A DNA stretch of 64,000 nt. It comes from Elusimicrobiota bacterium (GTDB lineage Bacteria > Elusimicrobiota > Elusimicrobia > Elusimicrobiales > UBA9959). The notes under the pieces were generated by a model that searched no databases, was not told where the DNA came from, and saw nothing but the letters and a program-made list of their open reading frames with translations. The stretch lies in contig JAGVVD010000052.1 of assembly GCA_019135865.1 (NCBI GenBank), forward strand, positions 77,011 through 141,010. Reading direction: 5' to 3'. Below, one piece after another: positions 1 to 9,960 of this stretch. Each line of letters starts with the position of its first letter. The stretch's first letter is position 1. Made by a program: the position numbers and the translations under genes.

Positions 1-833
1 AGCGGCTGCGACTTGACCGTGTAGGGAGAGGCCGCCGGCTTGGCGGCGGCCGGCGCCGGCGCCGAAGGGGCCCGGGCGGGGGCCGCGGCCTGCGCCGCCG
101 CCTGACCCTGTACCGGAATGCCGGCGGCGTAGAGCGTCTCCGATCTTACGGAAGCGTCGGGGTTGAACTCCCTGACCAGGCCGTGCAATTTGCCGTCGAC
201 GAAGTTCTGCTCGAACAGCGGCGCGGCGTCCTCCGTGTAGGTGATCATCGTCCCGTTGAGCCGGCCGGCCAGATAGTTCGCTTCGGTCTGCAGGGCGCCG
301 GAGGGATAGTAGGTGCGCAGCGGGCCGTTATGGACGCCGCCAAGGACCGTCTTCTCGGTCCTGACCTTGCCGTCCGGATGGAATTCCTTCCATACCCCGT
401 CCTTCACGGTCCCCTCGCGCGAAATAAGTTCCCCGGAGGCGGACCAGGTCTCGGTGGCCGTGATAACGCCGTTCTCGGAATATATCTTCTGGACGGCGGA
501 AGTACCCGTTGCCACGGTCGCGAAGGTCATGGAGGGGACGGCGCCGGAGAGCTCTGCGGCCGCGGCGGGGGTGGATACGGCGACGGGCGCCCCCGTGGAG
601 GAGGCGGCGCCAGCCGTAGCGGCCGGGGTCTCGGCCGCCTTCTCCTCGGGCTTTATCTCCCGTATCTCGGTCTTCTTGACGGTCAGCGAGCCGTACTTGG
701 TCCTGATCAGCGAGGCGTCGTCCATCTCCCCCTCGATGACCCCTTCGAGACGCGTACCGTCCTTCAGGAGTATCGTGTCCGCCGCGGCCGGGGCCGCGCA
801 GACGGCTATCAACAACAGCGATAAAGTCTTCAT
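1..833 (-). CDS. Exported YwqK/MORN-like repeat protein (C-terminus cut by window edge)
   Basis: I translated this gene directly because it runs off the left edge. The start at 833 follows a GGAGGGG ribosome site. The protein opens with a signal peptide (MKTLSLLLIAVCAAPAAA), then a short 'ILLKDGTRLEGVIEGE' segment typical of exported bacterial beta-rich modules. An Ala/Pro/Thr-rich linker follows, then repeats of the form 'G-x-W-K-E-F-H-P-D-G-K' and 'G-P-L-R-T-Y-Y-P-S-G-A-L'. Those repeats match the MORN-like repeats of YwqK-family proteins. It ends in an Ala/Pro-rich stretch at the edge. The function is unknown. It is divergent from the Rrf2 gene. The larger opposite-strand frames here are shadows. 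Confidence 0.72.
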   Translation of the reverse strand, partial: MKTLSLLLIAVCAAPAAADTILLKDGTRLEGVIEGEMDDASLIRTKYGSLTVKKTEIREIKPEEKAAETPAATAGAASSTGAPVAVSTPAAAAELSGAVPSMTFATVATGTSAVQKIYSENGVITATETWSASGELISREGTVKDGVWKEFHPDGKVRTEKTVLGGVHNGPLRTYYPSGALQTEANYLAGRLNGTMITYTEDAAPLFEQNFVDGKLHGLVREFNPDASVRSETLYAAGIPVQGQAAAQAAAPARAPSAPAPAAAKPAASPYTVKSQP

Positions 834-922
834 GAACCCCTCCATCCGAAGGATTAAAAGAACGGCCCTGAAATTATACAAATACGGCGGGCGCGGGGGG
901 AAAGAAGGCCCGCCGCCGGTCC

Positions 923-951
923 TTGACTGAATGATACTAAACTTGTATCAT
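923..951 (+). promoter_or_regulatory. Rrf2 promoter with overlapping palindromic operator
   Basis: A -35 box TTGACT (923-928) lies exactly 17 nt from a -10 box TATCAT (946-951). The perfect dyad ATGATAC-N7-GTATCAT (931-951) fills the spacer and -10. Because the next gene encodes an Rrf2 regulator, autorepression by occlusion is the natural reading. The -10 ends 6 nt before the ATG at 958, so the transcript would start at or next to the start codon. Confidence 0.75.
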
Positions 952-957
952 TTAAGC

Positions 958-1350
958 ATGAAGCTCATCACCAGGGAAGTGGATTACGCGGTCCGGGCGC
1001 TGGCGGCCGTCGCCCGCGCCGGCGGAGGCCTTTCCGCGGCCGGGCTGGCGGGCCCCGCCGGCGTCCCGCGGCCGGTGCTGCGCAAGATAATGCAGGCCCT
1101 GTCGCGCGGCGGCATCACCAGGTCGTCCAGGGGCAGGGGCGGAGGTTTCGTCCTGGCCCGGCCGCCGCGGAGGATAAGCCTGGGCGACATAATCGCGGCG
1201 GTGCGCGGACCGCTCAAATTCAACGATTGCGTTTTCGGCGGCGCCCTGTGCCATAACCACAGGACCTGCCTGCTGCGCGGCCGCGTGGCCGCCATCGAAA
1301 GGAAAGTTCTGGACGAGGTCCGGCGGGTCACGCTGGCGGACCTGAGCTGA
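958..1350 (+). CDS. Rrf2-family transcriptional regulator, probable Fe-S type
   Basis: This is a 130-residue winged-helix regulator. It begins MKLITREVDYAVRAL, the classic Rrf2 N-terminus. A recognition region at about residues 25-65 ends in the wing 'SRGRGGGFVLA'. Three cysteines in the form C-x6-C-x5-C (FNDCVFGGALCHNHRTC, about residues 90-105) are close to the IscR/NsrR Fe-S ligand pattern, so redox, NO or iron sensing is plausible. I chose the ATG at 958 rather than the in-frame ATG at 931, because 931 lies inside the operator and upstream of the predicted transcript start. It probably represses itself and the ferredoxin-like gene 13 nt downstream. Confidence 0.88.
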   Translation: MKLITREVDYAVRALAAVARAGGGLSAAGLAGPAGVPRPVLRKIMQALSRGGITRSSRGRGGGFVLARPPRRISLGDIIAAVRGPLKFNDCVFGGALCHNHRTCLLRGRVAAIERKVLDEVRRVTLADLS

Positions 1351-1363
1351 CTACGGAGGCTTT

Positions 1364-2215
1364 ATGAAAAGGAAAAGGGACATTATTGCCATAGACGAGG
1401 GGAAATGCGACGGCTGCGGGCTGTGCGTGACCGGCTGCCCGGAAGGGGCGCTGCAGGTCATAGACGGCAAGGCGCGGCTGGTGAGCGACATACTCTGCGA
1501 CGGGCTGGGCGCCTGCATAGGCGAATGCCCGAGAGGGGCGATAAGGATCGAGAAGAGGGAGGCGGCCGAATACGACGAGCGGCAGGCGATGGAAGCCATA
1601 GTGAAGCACGGCGCCAATACCATAAAGGCGCATCTTAAGCACCTGAAGGACCACGGCCAGAAAACTTACCTGAAGCAGGCCCTGGCCTACCTGGAAGAGA
1701 AAGGGATAAAGAACCCGCTGGAGGAAGAGATGAAAGGAAAGAAAACCCATGAGCCCTGCGGCTGCCCGGGGGGGCGGACCATGGACCTGCGCGGCGGCCG
1801 CGCCGGGGAGACCGGCCCGGCGGGTCCGGCCCCTTCGCGCCTGCGCCAGTGGCCGGTGCAGCTGCACCTGGCCAGCCCCGGGGCGCCGTATTTTCACAAG
1901 GCCGACGTGGTGGTGGCGGCCGACTGCACAGCCTACGCCTACGGCAATTTCCACGAGGACTTCATAAAGGGCAGGTCGCTGGTCATAGCCTGCCCCAAGC
2001 TCGACGACGGCCTGGATATCTACGCCGAAAAGCTGCAGTCCCTCATAGACGACGCGGAGATAAACACGCTGACCGTGGTGACCATGGAGGTCCCGTGCTG
2101 CGGCGGGCTGCTGGCCCTGTCCAGAAAGGCCGCCGGCGCGGCCTCGCGCAAGGTGCCGGTCAAGCACGTGGTCATTGGCATACAGGGCGGCATAAAGTCC
2201 GAGACCTGGGTCTGA
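1364..2215 (+). CDS. 4Fe-4S ferredoxin-domain protein, Rrf2-linked
   Basis: This is a 283-residue cytosolic iron-sulphur protein. The N-terminal ferredoxin fold has one full motif (CDGCGLCVTGCP, residues 15-26). A second motif, CDGLGACIGECP, has Leu in place of the second Cys. I recall this 'CDGLGAC' variant as characteristic of a family of Rrf2-adjacent ferredoxin-like proteins, so it is probably not a defect. A later Cys pair (HEPCGC) and 'EVPCCGG' lie in the C-terminal domain, which is shared with the family but has no assigned chemistry. It has a good ribosome site (CGGAGG). It is likely co-transcribed with and controlled by the Rrf2 regulator. The electron donor and acceptor cannot be read from sequence. 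Confidence 0.82.
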   Translation: MKRKRDIIAIDEGKCDGCGLCVTGCPEGALQVIDGKARLVSDILCDGLGACIGECPRGAIRIEKREAAEYDERQAMEAIVKHGANTIKAHLKHLKDHGQKTYLKQALAYLEEKGIKNPLEEEMKGKKTHEPCGCPGGRTMDLRGGRAGETGPAGPAPSRLRQWPVQLHLASPGAPYFHKADVVVAADCTAYAYGNFHEDFIKGRSLVIACPKLDDGLDIYAEKLQSLIDDAEINTLTVVTMEVPCCGGLLALSRKAAGAASRKVPVKHVVIGIQGGIKSETWV

Positions 2216-2285
2216 GCGGCGGTTGCGCCGGGCCGGAAGCAAAGACCTGACCCCGGGGGGGCTTTTTTGCTATATTTTATGTGAC

Positions 2286-2356
2286 GGCGCGGTCGCCAAG
2301 TGGTAAGGCAACAGTCTGCAAAACTGTCATCGCCGGTTCGATTCCGGCCCGCGCCT
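2286..2356 (+). tRNA. tRNA-Cys (GCA)
   Basis: The cloverleaf is complete. The acceptor stem is GGCGCGG/CCGCGCC, the anticodon arm is ACAGT-CTGCAAA-ACTGT with anticodon GCA (2318-2320), and the T arm is GCCGG-TTCGATT-CCGGC. U is the discriminator, as expected for Cys, and CCA is not encoded. The gene is 71 nt. An AT-rich TATATT (2271-2276) may be its -10 box. Confidence 0.95.
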
Positions 2357-2383
2357 TTCTTCTTTTGTTTACCCGGAGGGACA

Positions 2384-3544
2384 ATGCAATTGAGCAAAAT
2401 GGCTCTTTCCCTGGGGCAGTCCGCCACCCTGCGCCTCAACGAGCTCGCCAATAATCTCAAGGCCGAGGGCAAACCCGTGATACATCTCGGGGGCGGCGAG
2501 CCGGAGGAGAAGATCCCCGACGGCGCCTATGCCGCCTCCCTCAAGAAGCTCGATTCCCGGTATGTCCGCTACACGGCCACTTCCGGCGTGGCCGACCTGA
2601 AGGCCGGCATAGCCGCGTACACGGAAAAGCATTACGGCATGAGGCCCGCCGCCGGCAATATCGTGGTATCGTCGGGCGCCAAGCAGGCCATCTACAATTT
2701 TCTCCTCTCCGTGGTGAACCCGGACGACGAGGTCATCTTCCCCGCGCCCTACTGGGTCAGCTACCCGGAGATGGTGCGGATGGCCGGCGGCGAGCCGGTG
2801 ATCATCAGGCCGGAACCGGGGACCGTGGTGCCCACCCTCGAGCAGTTCAAGGCCGCCTTCAATCAGCACACCAAGGCGGTCATGCTCAACAGCCCCAACA
2901 ACCCTTCCGGCGCCGTCTTCAGCGAGGATTTCATAAAAGGACTCGTGGAGCTCTGTGAGCGCTGCGGCGTCTGGCTGATGATGGACGATATCTACAACAG
3001 GCTGGTCTTCGACGGGAAGAAGGCTCCTTCGGCCTTCGCTTTCTCCAAGAAACCGCCGGACGAATCCATAATCGTCTCCATAAACGGGGTTTCCAAGACC
3101 TTCTCGATGACCGGCTTCCGCATCGGCTGGAGCGTGGCCCAGGCCCCGCTGACCAAGGCGATGGTCAAGGTGCAGGCGCAGGTCACCTCCTGTCCCTCCG
3201 CGCTCAGCCAGGCGGCGGCCGCCGGCGCGCTGGCCGAGAGCGGGGAGTTCGTGGAGAAGCTGCGCAAGGGGCTGGAAGGGAAGCGGGACGTCATGGTCGC
3301 GGAGCTCGCGAAACTGAAGAAGGTGAAGCTGCACAAACCGCAGGGCACCTTCTACAGCTTCCCCGATTTCAGCGCCTACGACAAGGATTCCACGAAACTT
3401 TCCAATATGCTGCTGGAGAAGGCCATGGTCGTGGCCGTGCCCGGCGTCGAGTTCGGCCTGGAAGGCCACCTGCGCCTGAGCTACTGCGGCGCGGAGAAGG
3501 ATATCATAGAGGGAGTGTCGCGCATCAGGAAGGTCCTCGACTGA
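2384..3544 (+). CDS. Class I PLP-dependent aminotransferase, aspartate-aminotransferase-like
   Basis: This 386-residue fold-type I aminotransferase is probably an aspartate or prephenate aminotransferase. Visible motifs are 'SGAKQAIYNFLL' for the cofactor phosphate site, 'NSPNNPSGAVF' for the substrate-binding Asn, and 'SKTFSMTGFRIGW' with the PLP lysine at about residue 238. A conserved 'LRLSYC' near the C-terminus carries the substrate Arg. The start at 2384 has GGAGGG just upstream. The longer reading frame from 2300 would run through the tRNA and is rejected. Substrate specificity cannot be fixed from sequence. It is followed closely by pckA, so oxaloacetate/aspartate metabolism is a sensible context. 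Confidence 0.88.
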   Translation: MQLSKMALSLGQSATLRLNELANNLKAEGKPVIHLGGGEPEEKIPDGAYAASLKKLDSRYVRYTATSGVADLKAGIAAYTEKHYGMRPAAGNIVVSSGAKQAIYNFLLSVVNPDDEVIFPAPYWVSYPEMVRMAGGEPVIIRPEPGTVVPTLEQFKAAFNQHTKAVMLNSPNNPSGAVFSEDFIKGLVELCERCGVWLMMDDIYNRLVFDGKKAPSAFAFSKKPPDESIIVSINGVSKTFSMTGFRIGWSVAQAPLTKAMVKVQAQVTSCPSALSQAAAAGALAESGEFVEKLRKGLEGKRDVMVAELAKLKKVKLHKPQGTFYSFPDFSAYDKDSTKLSNMLLEKAMVVAVPGVEFGLEGHLRLSYCGAEKDIIEGVSRIRKVLD

Positions 3545-3570
3545 GGGCGGCGCGCTTAAAGGAGAAAAAC

Positions 3571-5160
<1,590 letters not shown>

Positions 5161-5167
5161 CAGGACA

Positions 5168-6361
5168 GTGTCCAAAAAGAGCAAACCCCAGCCGGAGGTA
5201 AAGCCGGGACCGCGCTTCAAATACGCGGTCCCGGCCGTCATTTTAGCCGGCGCGCTGCTGCTTTTCGCGCGCTGGGGCTTCGTTATAAAGGTCTCGGAGA
5301 ACAATGGCCGCTGGTCCGTGGCCAGCCACCAGGCGGTGGAGGAGGACTTCTCCCACCCTTCGCTTAAGCGGCTGCGCGAACGCGAGAAGCTGGAGGACCT
5401 GAAGAAGGGCCGCAGCCAGCTCGAGACCATCGTCGCGCTGCGCGGCTGGGCCAGGCGGCAATGGGAACCGGGCTCGAAGTTCCGCTACCCGCCCTGGGAC
5501 GCGCTCGAGATCCTCGACCTCGCCCGCAAGGGCAACCGCGGTTTCTGCGCGCAGTACGGCGTGGTCTTCGCGCAGGCCGCCATGTCGCTGGGCCTGCACG
5601 CGCGCTATATCGACATAGTCGGGCATTTCGTGACCGAGGTCTGGTCCGACGAACTGGGCAAGTGGATAGCGATGGACCCTTACGTCGACCTGCATTACGA
5701 GAGGGACGGGACGCCGCTCAACGCCCGCGAGCTCTGCGAGGTCCACTGGAACGGCGAAGAGGACGAGGTCTTCAAGGTCGGTTCCGACTGGAAGAAGGAG
5801 CGCGCGGAAAAGAAGGACCTGGGGCTTTACCGGAAATACGCGCTTTACCTGCGCAGCAACCAGCTGGAAAATCCCGTCACGGTGGACCGCGGCGGCCGCC
5901 AGGAGAAACTGGTGAAGTCGGCCGATATCACCCGCTACCCGCTCATAGGCGGCGGCGCCAGCGAAGTCGCGTATGTCCACACGATCGTTTCCTTCAACGA
6001 CGCTTTCGCGAAAGAGAAGTTCGCGGCCTGGCCGGTGCTGGACGATCCCCGGGTCTATGAAAGGCCGGTGAACCAGGCCGTCATAAACGTAGCCGGGACG
6101 GACCCGGACGGGACCGTCCGTATCGCCCTCGTCGCGGAGGGGGCCCCGGACCTGGAGTCCTTTCTCTTCCGTTTCAACGACGGACCCTGGACGAAGGCCC
6201 CGGCCCGGCTCATGGGCCGCCTGGAGCCCGGCTTCAATATTCTCTCGGCCCGCGTGCGCACAAGGGCCGGCTGGCTGGGCCCCGAAAGTTCGGTCACGCT
6301 GCTCCACAAGCCCCGCTGGTTCTCCCTTGGAAATCCTATTGACAGACCCGAGGGGAAATAG
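5168..6361 (+). CDS. Membrane-anchored transglutaminase-like protein (copy 1)
   Basis: This is a 397-residue protein with a GTG start 7 nt after pckA. One N-terminal membrane segment (about residues 17-38) is followed by an extracytoplasmic transglutaminase-like fold. The likely triad is Cys127 (NRGFCAQY), His153 (VGHFVTEVW) and Asp170 (AMDPYVD). The C-terminal third looks beta-rich, with Ig-like character. The family includes proteases and transamidases, and the substrate is unknown. A clear paralogue sits at 32126-33277 on the other strand with the same triad spacing and the same 'WARRQWE' motif upstream of it. Confidence 0.8.
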   Translation: MSKKSKPQPEVKPGPRFKYAVPAVILAGALLLFARWGFVIKVSENNGRWSVASHQAVEEDFSHPSLKRLREREKLEDLKKGRSQLETIVALRGWARRQWEPGSKFRYPPWDALEILDLARKGNRGFCAQYGVVFAQAAMSLGLHARYIDIVGHFVTEVWSDELGKWIAMDPYVDLHYERDGTPLNARELCEVHWNGEEDEVFKVGSDWKKERAEKKDLGLYRKYALYLRSNQLENPVTVDRGGRQEKLVKSADITRYPLIGGGASEVAYVHTIVSFNDAFAKEKFAAWPVLDDPRVYERPVNQAVINVAGTDPDGTVRIALVAEGAPDLESFLFRFNDGPWTKAPARLMGRLEPGFNILSARVRTRAGWLGPESSVTLLHKPRWFSLGNPIDRPEGK

Positions 6362-6369
6362 GTTAATAT
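6339..6369 (+). promoter_or_regulatory. Sigma-70 type promoter for the SWIB gene
   Basis: A perfect TTGACA (6339-6344) is followed by TTAATA/TAATAT (6363-6369) at 18-19 nt spacing. It lies within the last codons of the upstream gene and gives a leader of about 30 nt that contains AGGAGG before the ATG at 6408. Confidence 0.65.
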
Positions 6370-6407
6370 GTTACGCGGTAAAGCAGTCATCCACTAGGAG
6401 GAAGTAA

Positions 6408-6668
6408 ATGCCCGCTGCCAAAGCTAATTCGAAGTTCATGGCCCCTATCACCCCGAACGAGACCCTGGGCGCCGTCGTCGGCAACAAGCCGATGCCCCGC
6501 ACCGAGATCGTGAAGAAACTGTGGGCCTACATCAAGAAGAACAACCTGCAGGACAAGAAGAACAAGCGCTGCATCAACGCCGATGAGAAGCTGCTGAAGC
6601 TGTTCGCCGGCAAGAAGCAGGTCACCATGTTCGACCTGGCCAAGATCATAGGCAAGAACGCGAAGTAA
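6408..6668 (+). CDS. SWIB/MDM2-domain protein
   Basis: This 86-residue basic protein is almost wholly a SWIB fold: 'MPRTEIVKKLWAYIKKNNLQ', 'NADEKLLKLFAGKKQVTMFDLAKII'. Stand-alone SWIB proteins are known from chlamydiae and some other bacteria and are thought to bind DNA or chromatin-like structures. The function here is inferred only from that. It has its own promoter, a strong AGGAGG ribosome site and an intrinsic terminator directly after it. That makes it a monocistronic gene and suggests substantial expression. Confidence 0.88.
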   Translation: MPAAKANSKFMAPITPNETLGAVVGNKPMPRTEIVKKLWAYIKKNNLQDKKNKRCINADEKLLKLFAGKKQVTMFDLAKIIGKNAK

Positions 6669-6685
6669 TTTTCGCGACTTAAGGC

Positions 6686-6725
6686 GAACCGCCGTCCGCG
6701 CGAGCTGGCGGCGGTTCTTCATTTT
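6686..6725 (+). terminator. Intrinsic terminator after the SWIB gene
   Basis: The 9-bp perfect stem GAACCGCCG (6686-6694) / CGGCGGTTC (6709-6717) is followed by TTCATTTT. Confidence 0.85.
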
Positions 6726-6730
6726 ACCGT

Positions 6731-6792
6731 CCCCATAAGGAGATTTATTCCGGGGGCATGGCGCGCCTCCCCCGGTTGTCTCCTTAATGGGG
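6731..6792. repeat. 62-bp inverted-repeat element, related to the one at 18014-18293
   Basis: The ends are inverted repeats: CCCCATAAGGAGA on the left and TCTCCTTAATGGGG on the right (one A missing on the left). Nested inside is a second pair, CCGGGGG/CCCCCGG. The right end plus two outside bases (TGTCTCCTTAATGGGGCG, 6777-6794) is identical over 18 nt to 18278-18295. No coding potential is seen. It resembles a small MITE- or REP-like element. Confidence 0.6.
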
Positions 6793-6916
6793 CGGGGAAA
6801 TTCGGTGTTCATATGGGTCCAAGGGCCCAGGAGGGGGTGGGCCCCGGGGGACTTGATTTTGGTCAACCTCCGTGCCACACTATACCAGCGGGAACTTTCA
6901 AGGAAAGGAGGGTGCC

Positions 6917-8074
6917 ATGAACGCGAAAACGACCATAAAGGCGGCTTTCCCGGCCGCGATGCTGCTTTTCCCCGGCGCCCTCCCGGCGGAACAGCGAACG
7001 GGCTACGGCGCGAATATCGTCCCGATAGCCGTCTACGGCGAGGACAACCGCGCGGACTATTACGAGGCGGACCCGGTCTATCAGCGCCTGGCCGATTCCA
7101 CGGCGGCCCTGTTCCGCGCCCGCGACGTCAGGCTGGACCCCGCCAGCGGCAACGCCTCCATAGACCTGGGCCGGACGATACGCGATAAGTTCAATCTGGG
7201 CGAGGATGAGCGCTACGGGGACCAGCCTTTCGGTTCCTTCTGCTCCTCCTTCCTGGCGGGCGAGGACCTGGTGGTCACCGCCGCGCATTGCTTCACGGAG
7301 TACGCGCCCGAGGATACCAATATCAGTTACCGGGACACCGTATTCGTTTTTGGCTACGCGGTGACCCGGGCCGGCGCCTTCCCGACCGAGGTGCCCGCCG
7401 AAAACGTTTTCGCTTTCAAGGAGCTGGTCTCGGCCAGGTACGACAAGGACGGCGCGGATTACGCCGTGATCCGGCTGAACCGCAAAGTGCCCGCGGAGCG
7501 CTTCCCGCTGGCCGTGAACCGCGGCGCCGCCCCCGCGGCCGGCGCCAGGCTGTTCGCCATCGGTTACCCCAGCGGCATGCCGGTCAAGATCGCCGGCAGC
7601 GCCACGATCCGCCGGGTCCACGCCGACAAGGGCTTTTTCGTAAGCGACCTGGACACTTTCAAAGGCAACTCGGGGAGCCCGGTCTTCAACGCGGACACGA
7701 TGATGATCGAGGGCGTGCTGACCCGCGGCGGCACCGATTATATCCATACCGAGTCGGACGGGACCGTGTATTACGATCCCCGCCGCCCCGGCGGCTACTC
7801 TCCGGGCGAGACCTATGTCCTGGGCCAGGACGAGGGCCGCGGCGAGGACGTCACGCTGATCGGGAGACTCAAGGACTTCCTGCCCGTCACCGAATTCGAG
7901 AGGGCGCTGCTGGAGGCGGAAAAACGCAATGTCCCCATGCGGGCCCCCAGCCTGAGGGATTCCGGAGTGGTCCCGGCCGTATACAGGCCCGGCGAGCAGG
8001 GCGGGGCGTTCGTTCCCGCGGTCTACTACCCGGACGAGAACGATATCCCCGAGCCCACCATCCTCAGTATCTGA
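6917..8074 (+). CDS. Exported trypsin-like serine protease
   Basis: This is a 385-residue protein with a signal peptide (about residues 1-24, cleaved near 'ALPAEQ') and a chymotrypsin/trypsin-like domain. The triad is readable: His124 in 'VTAAHC', Asp181 in 'GADYAVIRL' and Ser252 in 'GNSGSPV'. A tail of about 100 residues after the catalytic domain carries no motif I recognise. The start at 6917 has AAAGGAGG just upstream. A plausible promoter is TTGGTC (6859-6864) and TATACC (6881-6886) with a 16-nt spacer. It is probably periplasmic or secreted. The substrate is unknown. Confidence 0.85.
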   Translation: MNAKTTIKAAFPAAMLLFPGALPAEQRTGYGANIVPIAVYGEDNRADYYEADPVYQRLADSTAALFRARDVRLDPASGNASIDLGRTIRDKFNLGEDERYGDQPFGSFCSSFLAGEDLVVTAAHCFTEYAPEDTNISYRDTVFVFGYAVTRAGAFPTEVPAENVFAFKELVSARYDKDGADYAVIRLNRKVPAERFPLAVNRGAAPAAGARLFAIGYPSGMPVKIAGSATIRRVHADKGFFVSDLDTFKGNSGSPVFNADTMMIEGVLTRGGTDYIHTESDGTVYYDPRRPGGYSPGETYVLGQDEGRGEDVTLIGRLKDFLPVTEFERALLEAEKRNVPMRAPSLRDSGVVPAVYRPGEQGGAFVPAVYYPDENDIPEPTILSI

Positions 8075-8094
8075 CCGTCGTTCCCCGGAAATGA

Positions 8095-8125
8095 AAGGGC
8101 CGCGCGCTGCGCGGCCCTTCTCTTT
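8095..8125 (+). terminator. Intrinsic terminator after the protease gene
   Basis: The 11-bp perfect stem AAGGGCCGCGC (8095-8105) / GCGCGGCCCTT (8109-8119) has a 3-nt loop and is followed by CTCTTT. Confidence 0.85.
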
Positions 8126-8142
8126 CGCGTCCGGAAAGGACC

Positions 8143-9864
8143 TCAGTCCTTGCGGCGGTCTATGGTGTAGTTGCCGCCCGCGCCGGCCTTGGCGAACTTC
8201 TTGAGCTCGGTCCCTATGTTGCTGACCTGGGCGAAGGAGACCAGCGGCCTCAGGCGGTTGTGGACCACGCCTATGGAGATGGTCAGGAACGGGAATTTCC
8301 GTATGTTCCCCTGGCGGTCGGTGGAGACTATGCCGCCGCGTTCGCGGTCCTCCTTGCTGTAGAAGGAGGGGGCTATCTCGTTGAAAGCCGCTATGACGTT
8401 CCTGGCCAGCGGCTCGGCCTTCTCGAAGGTGGTGACCACGATGAAGTCGTCGCCGCCGATATGGCCGATGAAATCCTCCGAGTTCTCGTTCTGTATGGTC
8501 AGTTTGACCAGCAGGTTCGCCGTGGTCTTGATGACGCGGTCGCCGGCCTCGAAGCCGTAGGAGTCGTTGAAGGCCTTGAAGTTGTCGAGGTCGATGTAGA
8601 GAACGGCGAAATCCGAGCCCTTCTGTATCTCGCGCTCTACCCGGGCCTGTATCGACGGGTTGCCGGGCAGTTTGGAGAGGGGGTTGGTGTCGAGCACCTG
8701 TTTGTTGCGCTTGAGTATCATGCGGATCCGAGCGATCAGTTCGTCGGCGTCCACCGGTTTTATCAGGTAGTCGTCTATGCCCATGCCCAGGCCGCGCAGC
8801 TTTGTGCTCTTCTCGCTGAAGGCCGTGCAGATGATTATCGGGATATGGGCGAAAAGGGGGTTCTCCTTCAGGGCTTCGGCCACGGCCAGGCCGTCCTTGA
8901 CCGGCATATTGTAGTCGAGCACGACGATATCCGGGTTGTGCTCGAAGACCGCCGTCATCGCCTCCCCGCCGTTCTCCGCCGTTATGACCTCGAAACCGGC
9001 CTGCTCCAGCATCTCCTTCATGAGGTAAAGCAGTTCGGTCTGGTCGTCGGCGAAAAGCACGCGCGGCCTGTCGGAGCGCCGCGCGGCCGCGGCCTCCCCG
9101 GCGCCCGCTTCCGGCCCGCCCAGCTGCGCCTCTATCATTTTGAGGAGCAGTTCTTTGGGCATGTCCCTGGAAACTATCTCGGGCAGGCCCGTCAGGATCC
9201 CCTTTTCCTGGAAATTATCCAGGCGCAGGGCGCTCAGTATCACGACCGGGATACGGGCCGTGACCGCCTCGTCCTGCAGTTCCTCCATGATGCGGAACCC
9301 GTCCTTGCCGGGCATCATGAGGTCGAGCAGCAGGGCGCCGGGCTTCTCGGCCCTGGCGGTCCCCACCACCTTCAGCGGGTCGTTGACCACGACGGGGCGG
9401 TAGTGGTTGGTCTCCAGGAACATCTTCACCAGGTCGGAGAACTCCTCGTCGTCGTCGGCGACCAGCACCGTCACCGGCCTGTCCGGAGAGGGCTTCTCCG
9501 CGGCGCGCAGGAGGAGCTCCTTGAGCGCCTCGAAATCTATCGGTTTGTTGAGGTAGCCGCTGACCCGCGGCGAGGGGCCGGTCACCACCTCTATCTTGGG
9601 CGAACTGGAGAAGACGACGATGCGCTGGTTCTGGGTGAAAGGGTTCCCGCGCACTTCCCTGAGGAGGTCGAGCGGATCGAAGGCTCCGGTGAGGATATTG
9701 AGCACCGCCAGGTCGGGCTTCCAGTTCTGCAGCGAGGCCATCGCCTCCTGGCGGTCGCCGGAACACCGCACCTGCCAGCCGCGCTCCGAGAGAAGGGGGA
9801 TTATTTCGCTTTCGGCGCCGGGTGCGGGATCGATGAAGAGTATCTTTTTCGGACCTTTCGTCAT
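8143..9864 (-). CDS. Three-receiver GGDEF protein (PleD-like diguanylate cyclase candidate)
   Basis: This is a 573-residue cytosolic signalling protein. It has three consecutive receiver folds: residues about 1-120 (first receiver degenerate, beginning ILFIDPAPG), 125-245 (VLVADDDEEF, phospho-Asp in 'LLLDLMMPGKDG') and 265-385 (VLFADDQTELL, Asp in 'VVLDYNMPVKDG'). A C-terminal GGDEF domain follows, whose signature reads GGDDF. That variant is usually compatible with diguanylate cyclase activity. No output other than c-di-GMP synthesis is visible. The start at 9864 is preceded by TAAAAT with only 7 nt between, so the mRNA may be leaderless. The neighbouring pilus genes are a plausible c-di-GMP target, by inference only. 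Confidence 0.88.
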   Translation of the reverse strand: MTKGPKKILFIDPAPGAESEIIPLLSERGWQVRCSGDRQEAMASLQNWKPDLAVLNILTGAFDPLDLLREVRGNPFTQNQRIVVFSSSPKIEVVTGPSPRVSGYLNKPIDFEALKELLLRAAEKPSPDRPVTVLVADDDEEFSDLVKMFLETNHYRPVVVNDPLKVVGTARAEKPGALLLDLMMPGKDGFRIMEELQDEAVTARIPVVILSALRLDNFQEKGILTGLPEIVSRDMPKELLLKMIEAQLGGPEAGAGEAAAARRSDRPRVLFADDQTELLYLMKEMLEQAGFEVITAENGGEAMTAVFEHNPDIVVLDYNMPVKDGLAVAEALKENPLFAHIPIIICTAFSEKSTKLRGLGMGIDDYLIKPVDADELIARIRMILKRNKQVLDTNPLSKLPGNPSIQARVEREIQKGSDFAVLYIDLDNFKAFNDSYGFEAGDRVIKTTANLLVKLTIQNENSEDFIGHIGGDDFIVVTTFEKAEPLARNVIAAFNEIAPSFYSKEDRERGGIVSTDRQGNIRKFPFLTISIGVVHNRLRPLVSFAQVSNIGTELKKFAKAGAGGNYTIDRRKD

Positions 9865-9871
9865 CGCAATG

Positions 9872-9877
9872 ATTTTA
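9872..9877 (-). promoter_or_regulatory. -10 box TAAAAT, 7 nt before the receiver-GGDEF start codon
   Basis: On the minus strand TAAAAT is followed by 7 nt and then ATG. No good -35 is visible 16-18 nt upstream. No Shine-Dalgarno fits between box and start. Confidence 0.45.
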
Positions 9878-9948
9878 GCATTTCGGGGTCGGCTCTTTAC
9901 TGCCGGCCTCCGGGGGGAGTCAAGAGCGATGACCCGGCCCCATTTGTG

Positions 9949-9954
9949 TAAAAT
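9949..9954 (+). promoter_or_regulatory. -10 box TAAAAT, 6 nt before the first gene of the ATP synthase operon
   Basis: TAAAAT is followed by 6 nt and then the GTG start at 9961. The -35 is not recognisable. It is divergent from the promoter of the receiver-GGDEF gene in a 96-nt intergenic space. Confidence 0.45.
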
Positions 9955-9960
9955 ATACGC

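Noticed and set aside
183-930. Two overlapping plus-strand frames at the left edge
   Set aside because: The minus frame has a ribosome site, signal peptide and repeat structure. The plus frames have none and end in the Rrf2 promoter.
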